Shown here: in pieces, positions 11,301-19,562 of the stretch
Numbering within the stretch: the first letter of the stretch is position 1
How the letters are laid out: each line of letters opens with the position of its first letter
NCBI GenBank assembly: GCA_038087015.1
Contig: JASBNA010000095.1
Span: forward strand, 1-64,000
Origin: Cerrena zonata
Taxonomy: Eukaryota > Basidiomycota > Agaricomycetes > Polyporales > Cerrenaceae
Direction of reading: 5' to 3'
Length of the DNA stretch: 64,000 nt
Made by a program: the position numbers and the translations under genes
The notes under the pieces: model-generated
Seen by the model: the letters and a program-made list of their open reading frames with translations, nothing else
Told to the model about the DNA's origin: nothing
The model's database searches: none

Positions 11301-12153
11301 GATGAAACAATTTGTTAAAACTTTAAAATATTATAACAATTTGAAAAAATTATATAATGAGTTTAATCATACTAAGGTTAAATTTTTGAGAAATTTTAAA
11401 CAATTTGCTAATACTTCAAATTATAAAATAATAATTGCTAATTATGAAAACAAAATTATCGAGTATAAATCAGAATTAAATAAGTATAAAACATATTTAA
11501 TTATTTTAGGATTTGGTTTACAATTAAGATTTGATTTAGAACAACAAGATAGAGAAGCAGCTATTTTAGATCAATTAGAAAATGATTCTACTTTAAAAGA
11601 AGAAGGTAAGGATATTAATGAAGAAGCTACCAAATTATTCATTGCTCAATATGAACAAGATTCAGAATTAACTCAACTTGTTAAATTTGAGATTAGAAAA
11701 TTATTTACCAGTATGAGAGACGTTAGTAAAGTTATCCCAACTTTCCAATCAAGTAGATCGATTAATAACTTGATTGAATTAACAAAACAACAACAACATC
11801 AATACGCTTATTACCCAAGTTATCATCCTCATCAACATCCTGCAAATAACGGAAGCGGTGAAGATGATCAAAATAAAGGTTTCTCTTTAGTGAAATCTCC
11901 CAAAACTTTTACGTTATCAAACTATAATGATAATGAAAGTCCAATAAATCAATTGTTGCAAACCATTGATAGCAATAACCATCTTCATTCAGGAGATAAA
12001 AATGATTTAATGCATAGTTTTAGTACCAATACTATCAAAGAAGAAGAAGAACCTGAAGAATCCGATGATACCAAAACTGCAAATGATTACACTATTTCCA
12101 CCAAAAATAATCCATCTGGAGAAACTTTACAACCATCTCATGTTTTAAAATAA
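8356..12153 (+). CDS. SYT1: Arf guanine nucleotide exchange factor, Sec7 + PH (Syt1-like)
   Basis: A 1265-residue protein that should load GTP onto Arf/Arl-type GTPases at the Golgi; S. cerevisiae Syt1 (1226 residues) acts on Arl1. Residues 1-210 are low complexity with acidic EKPEE and EDKSEDKSED repeats. A Sec7 domain spans roughly 211-375, with the hallmark stretch CTRNFEKIYIVLYSLILLNTALHN. A Ser/Asn-rich linker follows. Residues ~680-915 look like a PH-type domain split by insertions, among them a poly-Ala run near residue 755. The C-terminus is helical and then acidic. Size and Sec7-then-PH order favour SYT1 over the shorter YEL1. The reading frame starts with two ATGs; the first was used. 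The long pyrimidine-rich leader suggests complex transcriptional or translational control. Confidence 0.82.
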   Translation: MMADTKLVQANADGVTSSVATAAAVAATAKASDNYKPDSADSTANQSDIVESSQKLSNKTTPPLTPPSPSADESNNLSKFDTPPLSTPDASEEINKKVVDSNPETQKSEDNPEEKQDKSEEKPEEKPEEQPEDKSEDKSEDKSEQPERSGSKKSKPLTIDTTLNPGPTSMLDVNTPLSATPNKIVAPSNSNATSANNSSENLDSTISADQEYKDIALKLFNEEFVSIQPEEYTQFLAASDNESSRIREYYMDLFKWDSNLLKSTRTLCHKLYLKGESQEIDRILSSFTKSYIKQHPVNVFCTRNFEKIYIVLYSLILLNTALHNSEVNKKSKIGQTDYIRNTFTTFIQQNPKSLKKLSIKQRIIIERELSNYYEDLSKNELHLKKSDDFNNGNEFNLSSATKNSNKLKRMSVAETIRSTSSNTQSSQPSNTSSTAAAVNSISSNPPNQQLASNNNFANSLPQTINAPPSTQAANPDFSTPTESEFPTLTRQLSDTSIWSTDTNNNRRSSLGMKRMPSATSNVSQYTAVNTNNSTASGRTHRVGFTRALASDNKFYNNPNASRASSVNGTPYSLRNRHSLDQLRGMPSYQNTNYNNTPTQPNNTTNNGLNRRSSRASVISKESVGSINNDDTVSVLSFDTVHMNNFDIEGLDDRNKEPEPQQGLEDFNVEDYQDHYDLTLELQGSPYLKEGLLKLKILNNDQQDSNVSEVAPPPSSAASTASGAGNGARGFFSFFTNRLGSSNNNHKQDANATSAAAAAAAAANAAASTHTGTNTSSLLPNKFNESFVVVSKGELALYSFDPKVIKKHQQKIRKLKQKQIVQMLEEEEDEDGVMGDGNWLKNAANIGSYNLCSTYAQLEKINGNTTGNSFAKKSIYWSLTFPKVSKKQPKKFIFEAGTKEIALEFINTCNFWASKITAIPTLEESISSIEYGWTNLDALIHRKDSFKKAKYIQKWEPLARGVYLSNYIVANSSLDNEANHLGMMKQFVKTLKYYNNLKKLYNEFNHTKVKFLRNFKQFANTSNYKIIIANYENKIIEYKSELNKYKTYLIILGFGLQLRFDLEQQDREAAILDQLENDSTLKEEGKDINEEATKLFIAQYEQDSELTQLVKFEIRKLFTSMRDVSKVIPTFQSSRSINNLIELTKQQQHQYAYYPSYHPHQHPANNGSGEDDQNKGFSLVKSPKTFTLSNYNDNESPINQLLQTIDSNNHLHSGDKNDLMHSFSTNTIKEEEEPEESDDTKTANDYTISTKNNPSGETLQPSHVLK

Positions 12154-12837
12154 ACGATTTCTTGTGTGAATAATTATGAACCTAATACTGTTTTCAAAAA
12201 AATAATATGATAATACAAGCATTTGCTTTCTTTCCTTTCTTTCCTGTTGTTACTTTTTTTGACTTTAATTTTCCCTTCGTTTCGTATGTCTTTCAAGGCA
12301 TTTTTTTTTCACTAAACCTTTTCTTTTCTTCCGTTATTCGAATACAGTTTATGTTTCATTCACTAATGATAGCATTTCTGTCACTAATTTTACTTTGCTG
12401 TTTCATTTCTCATTGTGTTCTGTAATTAGATCGTTGCTTCTATTCAAAATTATATAAAATCTTTTAAAAAAATCCATAAAACTGTTCCCTTTCTTATGTT
12501 ATATATAAATATACTAATAAAACTTGTATTAATTGTTGTATTGCAGCCATTTGTAACGAAAAAAAAAAAAAAACAAGCATCGCACGACCGAGCAAAACAC
12601 CCAAACACCTTTTTTTTTTCAAAAAAAAAAAAACCGCCACCAAAGATTAAAGTGAGGGCGAAATACCAAAGGTTAAAAGTCTATAATCATTAGAATCAAA
12701 CAGGTTTTTAGAACAATTATACGAGTCTTTCACATATATTAGTTGAAAGCCATACCAGCAGACCCAATTGGCATACGAATTTCACACATTGATAATATAC
12801 AGATAAGTTACGAGACTTTAGTCATATATAATAGAAG
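12154..12837. other. SYT1 3' region and PUP3 promoter
   Basis: About 680 bp with no gene. It is T-rich after SYT1, then has an A14 run near 12560 and a T10-C-A12 stretch at ~12610-12633 that could fold on itself. GGTGGCGGT (minus strand, 12633-12641), ~196 bp before the PUP3 ATG, is similar to the Rpn4/PACE box GGTGGCAAA but differs at the last three bases, so it is only a weak candidate. Confidence 0.5.
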
Positions 12838-13515
12838 ATGTCAGATCCAAGTTCAATTAATGGTATGTATTTAGAGAATTGTCCGAAAGGAGGATAGGAT
12901 ATACTAACAAGAGGAATAGGTGGGTCCGCCGTTGCCATGGTTGGTAAAGAATGCATAGCTATAGCTTGTGATTTACGTTTGGGTAACCAATCATTAGGAT
13001 TATCTAATAATTTCGAAAAAATCTTCCAATATGGGGATAAAACTTTTTTGGGATTGACTGGGTTAGCAACTGATGTTATTACTTTATCCGAAAGTTTTAG
13101 ATTCAAGAACAATTTATATAAGTTAAGAGAAGAAAGAGAGATTGAACCCAAAACATTAGCAAATTTAGTTAGTTCATCATTATACGAAAGAAGATTTGGG
13201 CCATATTTTGTTGGACCAATTGTTGCAGGATTAGAACTGAAAACCAACAAGCCATTTATTTGTGGATTTGATTTAATTGGATGTATTGATTTTGCCAAAG
13301 ATTTTATAGTTAGTGGTACTGCCACCGATCAATTATACGGTATGTGTGAATCACTTTATGAACCAAACTTGGAACCAGAAGATTTATTTGAAACTATAAG
13401 TCAAGCACTTTTAAATGCGGTTGATAGAGATGCATTATCGGGTTGGGGTGCAGTAGTTTACGTTGTTACTAAAGATCAAGTTGTTAGAAGAGTTTTGAAA
13501 ACTCGTCAAGATTAA
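12838..13515 (+). CDS. PUP3: 20S proteasome subunit beta-3 (Pup3), spliced
   Basis: Non-catalytic beta-3 subunit of the 20S core proteasome, 206 residues after splicing (205 in S. cerevisiae). Exon 1 (12838-12862) encodes MSDPSSIN plus one base. A 57-bp intron (12863-12919) has GTATGT, TACTAAC at 12902-12908 and TAG. Exon 2 restores GGSAVAMVGKECIAIACDLRLG. Without the intron the ORF would start at an internal Met at 12937 and lose the conserved N-terminus. Signature stretches include SSSLYERRFGPYFVGP, DFIVSGTA and EDLFETISQALLNA. There is no N-terminal catalytic Thr, as expected for beta-3. A CTG codon at 13237-13239 lies where S. cerevisiae Pup3 has Ser, which supports CUG=Ser decoding. Confidence 0.96.
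12863..12919 (+). other. Spliceosomal intron in PUP3
   Basis: A 57-bp intron with 5' GTATGT, a perfect TACTAAC branch point at 12902-12908 and 3' TAG. Removing it joins exon 1 to the conserved Pup3 N-terminus in frame. Confidence 0.95.
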
Positions 13516-13600
13516 TTTTATATAAATTAAATGTTTATTACTAATGCTATATACAAAATGAATCCGTAATTCGTTAATGGGAAATAACAAGATTTTTTTT

Positions 13601-13900
13601 TTATTGTTGTTTTTTACTAGCTTCTTCAATAACTTTTTTCAAATAAGCGTTTTTCCCGTATTCTTCTTCTTCTCTTTGTTGTTGTTTAAGTTTTTGTAAT
13701 CTTTGTTTTTCTCTTGATTGTCTAATTCTTTCTTTAGCATCTTCACTTCTAGTATGGTGTAAGCATTTAACCAATTCATTTTTTTCAAAATTACACATTC
13801 CCAAAGCTTGTTTCAAAAACTCTTGACGATGGCATTCTTCCAACGCATCCATGAGCAGGGAGCAAGTATCAAATCTATTTCTATCTAACTGGGGATGCAT
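13601..13900 (-). CDS. CMC2: Twin CX9C mitochondrial protein Cmc2
   Basis: A 99-residue intermembrane-space protein needed for cytochrome c oxidase biogenesis. It begins MHPQLDRNRF like S. cerevisiae Cmc2 (MHPQLEAERF). It has two CX9C motifs, at Cys13/Cys23 and Cys36/Cys46, which form the disulfide-linked helical hairpin oxidised by Mia40. A Lys/Arg/Glu-rich helix follows, with the conserved EEEYGKNAYLK segment. There is no cleavable presequence, as usual for Mia40 substrates. It is convergent with PUP3 and head-to-head with MTC1. A Rap1-like box lies almost midway between the CMC2 and MTC1 starts, so it may serve both. Confidence 0.93.
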   Translation of the reverse strand: MHPQLDRNRFDTCSLLMDALEECHRQEFLKQALGMCNFEKNELVKCLHHTRSEDAKERIRQSREKQRLQKLKQQQREEEEYGKNAYLKKVIEEASKKQQ

Positions 13901-13971
13901 TTTGTTAAGCTTAGATGAAAAGAAGGATTGAGTGATTTTTAATGATGATTTTTCAAGGACTTTGAATCGTT

Positions 13972-13984
13972 GGGGTACGGGTGC
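13972..13984 (+). promoter_or_regulatory. Rap1-like box in the CMC2/MTC1 bidirectional promoter
   Basis: GGGGTACGGGTGC, 71 bp from the CMC2 ATG and 75 bp from the MTC1 ATG. The near-central position in a 159-bp divergent promoter suggests shared use. Confidence 0.5.
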
Positions 13985-14059
13985 ATGGTTTGATCAAAAT
14001 ATAAATATCTTTCTATATATTTATTTTTTCTAAAGACAACTACTTCTTTCCAAGCTACC

Positions 14060-15319
14060 ATGACACCACCCAAGAAGCAACAGGACACCGACGATGTGTT
14101 GGACTTTATCAATTCATTGCCGGACTCGAAATCGGGGACCCCCAAGCCGGAAGAGGGCGAGAATAAGGAGGAGCTCTTAGATTTTTTAGACGAATTGACT
14201 GCCCATGAACGGACCCCGGTGCAGACCAGTAAGGGGAAGTTTGAGCCCAAGAAACCAGAAGAGGTTCCGGAAAAGACTGCTGAAAAGGTTCCAGAGAAGC
14301 TTGCAGAAAACGAAAAGGAGAAAGAAACCCCGGTGCTTAATGCCAATGAAGAATTAGAGCTTGATCCCATTGGAAGCATTTCGAATTGGTGGAGTAAAGA
14401 AGGATCTAATAAGGTGAGTTCGTTATGGGGGTCAATTACATCGAATGCAGCTACGATCAGCGAAACCACATATCAAATTGCCAGTACTACCAGTAATCAA
14501 ATCAGTCAACAACGACAAAAATTCTTAAAGGAGAATTTAGGGGTTACCGATATAATTAATAACGACGAGTTGATTAATATAAGCAATCGATTGAATTCGA
14601 TATTGCTAAACATGTCTCAGCAAATCAAAGAAGGCTTGATCAGCGACGAAGATGAGTTATTGAATATATTAATAATTTACGATTTTCAAAATTTACATAA
14701 TTTAGATCAATTATGTTATGAGAAGTTTCATAAGGTGATGAATCAAGTGGAAGGAGGAATTAAGGTTAGTGTTAACAACTTCAATAATAAGAATGAAGTC
14801 AAGGGAGATAAGATCAATTTGAATATGTTCCAGGGCCAAAAAATCGACGGGGAAAAATTATGTTTTGCCAATTTAGACGGATCAATTAAGGATTATATCA
14901 AGATGATGAATTTAGAAGAAGAGCTGAAGAAAATCGGCGATCACGAAAGCGATGAAAAGATCAGTCAAATCAACAAGTCCAACATTTTCATTTCGATCCA
15001 GCCCATAAACGTTAGCAGTCAGGCTAAGTTGGGAGAAGACGCGCCCATAATTATCGAGTCCAACAACGGCGAGTCGTTTGTGTTCACCATGATCCTCAAG
15101 GACATCACCAACAACATCACCATTATCAACAAGTCGCAGCCATTCCCCTTGAAATGGTCAAGGTGGTTACAAGGCGAACACCCGGAGTTTGACCAGCTCT
15201 TCACTGGCGAAGAGGATATCGAACCCGGTGAGTGGGTCAAGGAATGGATCAACGACGGGTTGAGCCTTAGTTTTGCCGTTTTGGCCCAAGAATACGTCTC
15301 CAAAAGAATGGGTGTGTAA
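14060..15319 (+). CDS. MTC1: Maintenance of telomere capping protein 1 (Mtc1-like, DUF5427)
   Basis: A 419-residue soluble protein. It opens with short acidic motifs typical of the family (DDVLDFINSLP near residue 10, LLDFLDELTAHE near 40), then a Glu/Lys/Pro linker, then DPIGSISNWWSKEGSNKVSSLW (~110), a helical region and a conserved C-terminal domain ending in AQEYVSKRMGV. S. cerevisiae Mtc1 (478 residues) is a cytoplasmic, COPI/ER-Golgi-associated protein whose loss is synthetic with cdc13-1; the biochemical role is unclear. In S. cerevisiae MTC1 is a near neighbour of NIT2, and NIT2 is two genes away here, which supports orthology. The GC-richer 5' end is normal for this window. Confidence 0.75.
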   Translation: MTPPKKQQDTDDVLDFINSLPDSKSGTPKPEEGENKEELLDFLDELTAHERTPVQTSKGKFEPKKPEEVPEKTAEKVPEKLAENEKEKETPVLNANEELELDPIGSISNWWSKEGSNKVSSLWGSITSNAATISETTYQIASTTSNQISQQRQKFLKENLGVTDIINNDELINISNRLNSILLNMSQQIKEGLISDEDELLNILIIYDFQNLHNLDQLCYEKFHKVMNQVEGGIKVSVNNFNNKNEVKGDKINLNMFQGQKIDGEKLCFANLDGSIKDYIKMMNLEEELKKIGDHESDEKISQINKSNIFISIQPINVSSQAKLGEDAPIIIESNNGESFVFTMILKDITNNITIINKSQPFPLKWSRWLQGEHPEFDQLFTGEEDIEPGEWVKEWINDGLSLSFAVLAQEYVSKRMGV

Positions 15320-15329
15320 CTATAAAATA

Positions 15330-15846
15330 TATTATTAAATCATTAAACTATTAAATATTAAATCATTAAACTATTAAATCAAATAGCTATTAAAATATAT
15401 TAAATCATTAAGCTATTAAAATATATTAAATCATTAAGCTATTAAAATATATTAAATCATTAAGCTATTAAAATATATTAAATCATTAAGCTATTAAAAT
15501 ATATTAAATCATTAAGCTATTAAAATATATTAAATCATTAAGCTATTAAAATATATTAAATCATTAAGCTATTAAAATATATTAAATCATTAAGCTATTA
15601 AAATATATTAAATCATTAAGCTATTAAAATATATTAAATCATTAAGCTATTAAAATATATTAAATCATTAAGCTATTAAAATATATTAAATCATTAAGCT
15701 ATTAAAATATATTAAATCATTAAGCTATTAAAATATATTAAATCATTAAGCTATTAAAATATATTAAATCATTAAGCTATTAAAATATATTATTAAATTA
15801 TTAAAATTATTAAACTAAAGTAATTATTATACAAGAACTAAACCCT
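15330..15846. repeat. 26-bp minisatellite between convergent genes
   Basis: From 15385 to about 15795 a 26-bp A/T-rich unit recurs. AGCTATTAAA appears every 26 bases from 15385 to 15775, giving ~15.8 near-identical tandem copies. Diverged partial units (15330-15384 and after 15790) flank the core. It fills the gap between the MTC1 and FMP46-like stop codons and encodes nothing. The homogeneity suggests recent expansion and length variation among strains. Confidence 0.95.
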
Positions 15847-16467
15847 TTAAAACAAATCCGCATACTCTGCTATATGGGGATGCACCACGCGCTGGCCATA
15901 CTTGTTGGTAAGATCGTGGTCATAGTAGTTTGGCTTACTATCGTCATGGACATCCTTCAGGTTCTGGATCCCGCAGGTGGTGTAATTCGCCATGATGCGA
16001 TCCAAATCCTCATCGTTCATCGCCAATAAACTATTGGAGTAGTCGATAATAAGCGGAGTGGCAAACTCCACTCCCTCCACCTTGCTGGCGTAATCGCCTT
16101 CCTCGAGCATCTCCAATTCGTGCAAGTTGGCGTGGAGTGCCCCGTATATTTTTTGGAATATGGTTCCATTATTTGGATGCATTTGTAAACACTGCAAGTG
16201 CAAAAAACGGTAATCGTCAAAACTGGGCACCTGGTTGATCTTGTACTCAACGTGGAACTTGTTCTGGTAGTAGTTTAGTTTTTTGGCCAAGTGGTGGGAA
16301 AGAGTCGAATTGGTGTTATGGTAAAAGGTAACCGTTGGCTTATCGTTAACGGTGGACGATGAAAAGGCCGATAAGGGAATTGAAGTACATGCTTTCAACG
16401 TGGTGATCGGGGTGTTGGGAGAGGTGATGGGAGTCGAGTTAACAAAACGTAATAATGATTTAAACAT
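15847..16467 (-). CDS. Putative mitochondrial thioredoxin-fold protein (Fmp46-like)
   Basis: A 206-residue protein. Residues 1-45 are Ser/Thr-rich with few acidic residues and a Lys/Arg near the start (MFKSLLRFVNST), consistent with a mitochondrial presequence. The core begins TVTFYHNTNS, then a helix, then VPSFDDYRFLHLQCLQMHP, then FATPLIIDYSNSLLAMNDEDLDRIMANY. This order resembles the Fmp46/DUF1687 family, predicted redox-type proteins with a thioredoxin fold (S. cerevisiae Fmp46, 133 residues). There is no CXXC pair, so a classical thiol-disulfide role is not shown. It is longer than Fmp46. The family call is tentative. Its 3' end borders the 26-bp minisatellite. Confidence 0.5.
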   Translation of the reverse strand: MFKSLLRFVNSTPITSPNTPITTLKACTSIPLSAFSSSTVNDKPTVTFYHNTNSTLSHHLAKKLNYYQNKFHVEYKINQVPSFDDYRFLHLQCLQMHPNNGTIFQKIYGALHANLHELEMLEEGDYASKVEGVEFATPLIIDYSNSLLAMNDEDLDRIMANYTTCGIQNLKDVHDDSKPNYYDHDLTNKYGQRVVHPHIAEYADLF

Positions 16468-16975
16468 TTTTAACTAGAGAAGCAGAAGAAATTGGCCTAA
16501 TTGCAAGATAAGATTCCTGGTTTATATAATTACTGAAAATGCCCTGATCCCCTCTTTGCTGAAAAATTCGCATTCTTTCGCATTTGGCTGAGTTGGTGCT
16601 ATGCTAAACGATAAGAGCCAACAAACGGGAGGAGTCAATCCAAGTTTATCTGAGTTATTTGAGTTACCCAAATTAGCTAAGCAGATTAAGCAATTTAAGC
16701 AGTTTAGCTAAGCAGCTTAAGCAGTTTATGAGTTTATCATGTGGCCCCAGCCAGTGGTCGATCTACATCGATCAGTCTAGATGTAGCACGGGCAAGTACC
16801 ACCACGTTATCTATCAACCAGAGTTGACTCAACAGCAAAGGAGGGGATGTCGGATGAGGGGACCATTCCAACAAAAGTTGTGCGTTTCTTTTGCTGGGGC
16901 GGTTGCAAGATAATCCGACCCCTCCTAGTTAATCCGCTCCCCTCCTGCTCAACAATATACCATACATTATAAGAT

Positions 16976-17040
16976 TATACTATACTATACTATACTATAC
17001 TATACTATACTATACTATACTATACTATACTATACTATAC
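16976..17040 (+). repeat. (TATAC)13 microsatellite
   Basis: Thirteen perfect TATAC units, followed by degenerate AATATAC/AATAC copies to about 17100. Confidence 0.95.
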
Positions 17041-17186
17041 AATATACTATACAATACAATATATAATACAATATACAATGTACAATACAATATACAATAC
17101 ACCGAACAACGTGAGAACACAGAACAGAACAAAATAGGTTAAATACTTCAGTGCAGCATACTATTCTGGATTACAGTTTACGCTTT

Positions 17187-17360
17187 ACAGGTTGATCGAT
17201 CAGACTGTTATCTGACAGTTAATATACATTACAGGTTGATCGATCACTCTTATCTGACAGTTAATATACATTACAGGTTGATCGATCACTCTTATCTGAC
17301 AGTTAATATACATTACAGGTTGATCGATCACTCTTATCTGACAGTTAATATACATTACAG
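17187..17360. repeat. 42-bp tandem repeat, four copies
   Basis: The unit begins ACAGGTTGATCGATCA and ends in a TACATT stretch. Copies start at 17187, 17231, 17273 and 17315; the first is 44 bp and variant, the other three are identical 42-mers. GATCGATC is a palindrome inside each unit. Because 42 is divisible by three, the minus strand gives an artificial repetitive ORF. Confidence 0.93.
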
Positions 17361-17498
17361 TAATCAGGTCAGATATACAGTATAGCAATATGTTTAGTAT
17401 CTCAGTATTAAGATTGTTCTACTTCACAGTCTATATACTGTTATCAATTCTGCAAATATTGTCAGCAAAACTTGTATATACAGTACGTACTTGACACC

Positions 17499-18371
17499 TT
17501 AATAAACATCGGGTCGACGATGGCTGAAAACTGGCAAGTTGGACCTCACCTGCTCAACCAACTCATGGCTGATAGCGGCAGTGACTAGCTGATAGTAATC
17601 CCCCTGATGGTCCAAAGATCGCGGGTCGCTATATTTGGCCCCCCGGGCAATCACCTCCCCCCAAGGATCGATGATGATACTCTGTCCGTAACTAACTCTT
17701 TTTTTATCAGACCCATTTTGGTGTTCACCACACTGGGCCGCCATTACTATGTAGCACTGGCTGTCGATTGCTCTTGCTCTGCCTAGTTCCAACCAGTGGG
17801 CTTCGCCCGTTTTCGTGGTGAACGGCCGAAGGAAAGTGATGAGGTTGGCTCCCAAGTTTCTTAATTTCAAAGTCATTTCGATAAAACGGATATCATAACA
17901 AATGGCAAACCCGATATTCCAATTGCGAACGGCAAACGGACTCAAGATCGAGTTGCCGGGCTCCACCGAATTCAGCTCTTTCAAATTGGGTCCATTGGGG
18001 ATATTGATATCGAATAAATGGATCTTAGCGTACTTTTGTTCAATCAAGCCAGCTTCATTGATCCAAATTTGAATATTGCGAACTTTCTCAAGACTTGTTG
18101 GTTCGTGAATGCCAATTGCCAACTTTAACTGACTCTTATTTCTTTCATTGAGCAGCTTCAATTCTTTTTGAATTGGGGTTAAAAAATCTTGCTGGGTTTT
18201 TGAGGCCAAGGTTATCAGTTCTTTTGCATCCTTCAGTATATAGTCGGTGGCTTCTGGTAGAAATAACACCTCTACTTTGGATAAGATCGACTGTTTGATA
18301 AGCTTAATCACGACTCTCGAGTTGTCTTTCAACGACGACAGTGAACACAACTGTCCACAAGCAATCTTCAT
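17499..18371 (-). CDS. NIT2: Deaminated glutathione amidase (Nit2-type nitrilase)
   Basis: A 290-residue carbon-nitrogen hydrolase that removes the amide from deaminated glutathione, a side product of transaminases (metabolite repair); cytosolic or mitochondrial. The nitrilase catalytic triad is visible: Glu40 in LFLPEATDY, Lys116 in YAKIHLFD and Cys158 in FAICYDIRF. Supporting Nit2 stretches are NSVEPGNSIL, ARAIDSQCYIVMAAQCGEH and YGQSIIIDPWGEVIA. Length fits yeast Nit2 (307). It lies near MTC1, as in S. cerevisiae chromosome X. A GATGTACGGAGGT box lies 94 bp before the ATG. Confidence 0.92.
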   Translation of the reverse strand: MKIACGQLCSLSSLKDNSRVVIKLIKQSILSKVEVLFLPEATDYILKDAKELITLASKTQQDFLTPIQKELKLLNERNKSQLKLAIGIHEPTSLEKVRNIQIWINEAGLIEQKYAKIHLFDINIPNGPNLKELNSVEPGNSILSPFAVRNWNIGFAICYDIRFIEMTLKLRNLGANLITFLRPFTTKTGEAHWLELGRARAIDSQCYIVMAAQCGEHQNGSDKKRVSYGQSIIIDPWGEVIARGAKYSDPRSLDHQGDYYQLVTAAISHELVEQVRSNLPVFSHRRPDVY

Positions 18372-18464
18372 CCTTAACCACTAGATATAATTTAGATAAC
18401 CATTTCGCAGGGGCATTTCACCCGTGATTGCGCACCAACCACTCACATATATATATCGGTACCT

Positions 18465-18477
18465 GATGTACGGAGGT
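18465..18477 (+). promoter_or_regulatory. Rap1-like box upstream of NIT2
   Basis: GATGTACGGAGGT, 94 bp upstream of the NIT2 start; same variant as at 6749, 26048 and 28587. Confidence 0.42.
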
Positions 18478-18539
18478 TCTACATTGGGCAAACTACAACA
18501 ACAATAGTCATAAATCATTTATTATCATTACCAGAACGA

Positions 18540-18827
18540 TTAAGCTTTATTTACTGGACCAGCAGTGTGAATTTCTTCAGAAGAAAAAATGGTTGGCTCG
18601 AAGATTTCTTCACTCGAACCAGCCTTGATGGCTTCTTCACCGGATAAAACCCCGTCGTTAGCAACAAGATGGGCATCCTTGATATTATTGAAATTGATAC
18701 ATCTTTGTTTCGATGAAAAATAACGTAAGTTATTGTTTTGACCAGCTTTGATGGTTTGGTTTATTGGCAACCAACATCTGGAAACGGTTTTGAAAGATGA
18801 AATGTTTAAGAATTTTTGACCAGACAT
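18540..18827 (-). CDS. Small protein of unknown function, possibly mitochondrial
   Basis: A 95-residue ORF. The first ~45 residues carry Lys and Arg but no acidic residue, and include RYFSSKQRC, a mitochondrial-presequence-like composition. The C-terminal half is acidic with a repeated SSEEI/GEEAIKAG flavour (EEAIKAGSSEEIFEP, then SSEEIHTAG). No family is recognised. The change from basic to acidic composition and the lack of a competing ORF make it a plausible gene. Upstream (18828-19000) is ordinary AT-rich DNA. It could also be chance. Confidence 0.45.
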   Translation of the reverse strand: MSGQKFLNISSFKTVSRCWLPINQTIKAGQNNNLRYFSSKQRCINFNNIKDAHLVANDGVLSGEEAIKAGSSEEIFEPTIFSSEEIHTAGPVNKA

Positions 18828-19562
18828 AGCAGAATAAGAATAAGTAGCAGATGAGGAATAACTGGGAAATCAGTCAAACAGGAATTTAGTCAAATATTTA
18901 TATGCTCATCCGTAATCATTTCATGATTTATAACTGCATAACCCCCGTATTACCAGTTTACCCCGGATAATAGGAATCTCACTTTCGGTGGTTCGGACCT
19001 GCGATCACTGAAAAATTGAGTCATTCTAAAATCTCCGGAGCAATGGGTGTTTCACTCCTCGGCCTACCCATCAATCACTCACCCATCAATCATTCACCCA
19101 TCAATATCAATCACTCACCCATCAATCACTCACCCATCAATATCAATCATTCACCCACCCAATGATCACGATAATCACTCACCGACCGGTATTCACTATT
19201 CGCTTATCCACCGTATTCAATCTATTATCCACATGGGCAACCGTTAACTTGTAGTCAACCTGTCAAACTTGGCAGTGGTAGTGGACGGCCCTGGTCCCTG
19301 GCCCCCTAGTGCTGCTAGTACACCCCTGGTGCACGGGTGCACCGCCAGAGCCACCGCCTATATAGGCCCCCCCGTCTGCCCGAGAATCTTTTCCCAGTTT
19401 TTTTTTCGCGGTTTGAATTTTTGCTGCTCGGTTGTAGAAGGGCGCGCTGACATAAGCGGGAGTTAGAAACCACATGCAAAACCGACCCTTTTCCCGAAGG
19501 AAAACACCCGGACACCACACCTAACGAACAGAAGATTGGCCATATAATCTGGGGAAAAAAAA
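18828..19562. other. PKP2 upstream region with 15-bp-type repeats
   Basis: About 735 bp. Positions ~19068-19160 hold imperfect CCATCAATCACTCA-type repeats. From 19262 to 19520 the DNA is unusually GC-rich for this window and includes GGTGCACGGGTGCACC. No supported gene lies here; the small ORFs are translated repeats. Confidence 0.6.
19328..19343 (+). promoter_or_regulatory. Rap1-like box, palindromic form, upstream of PKP2
   Basis: GGTGCACGGGTGCACC, 220 bp before the PKP2 ATG. It is a 7-bp inverted repeat around a central GG, so it reads as the box on both strands. Confidence 0.5.

Larger units (their letters stand above)
16468..17498. other. Repeat-rich intergenic region
   Basis: About 1 kb between FMP46-like and NIT2 with no supported gene. 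It contains GC-richer unique sequence to ~16960, then (TATAC)13, a TATAC/AATAC-rich stretch and a 42-bp tandem repeat. A 61-codon ORF at 16728 has no recognisable product. Confidence 0.6.

Noticed and set aside
17187..17360. 42-bp repeats as a CRISPR-like array
   Set aside because: Units are directly contiguous with no unique spacers, and the host is a eukaryote.
17200..17388. 62-codon repetitive ORF (repeating MYINCQIRVIDQPV)
   Set aside because: It is only the 42-bp tandem repeat translated; no start context and no domain.
19047..19247. 66-codon His/Ser/Ile/Pro ORF
   Set aside because: Translation of the CCATCAATCACTCA repeats.
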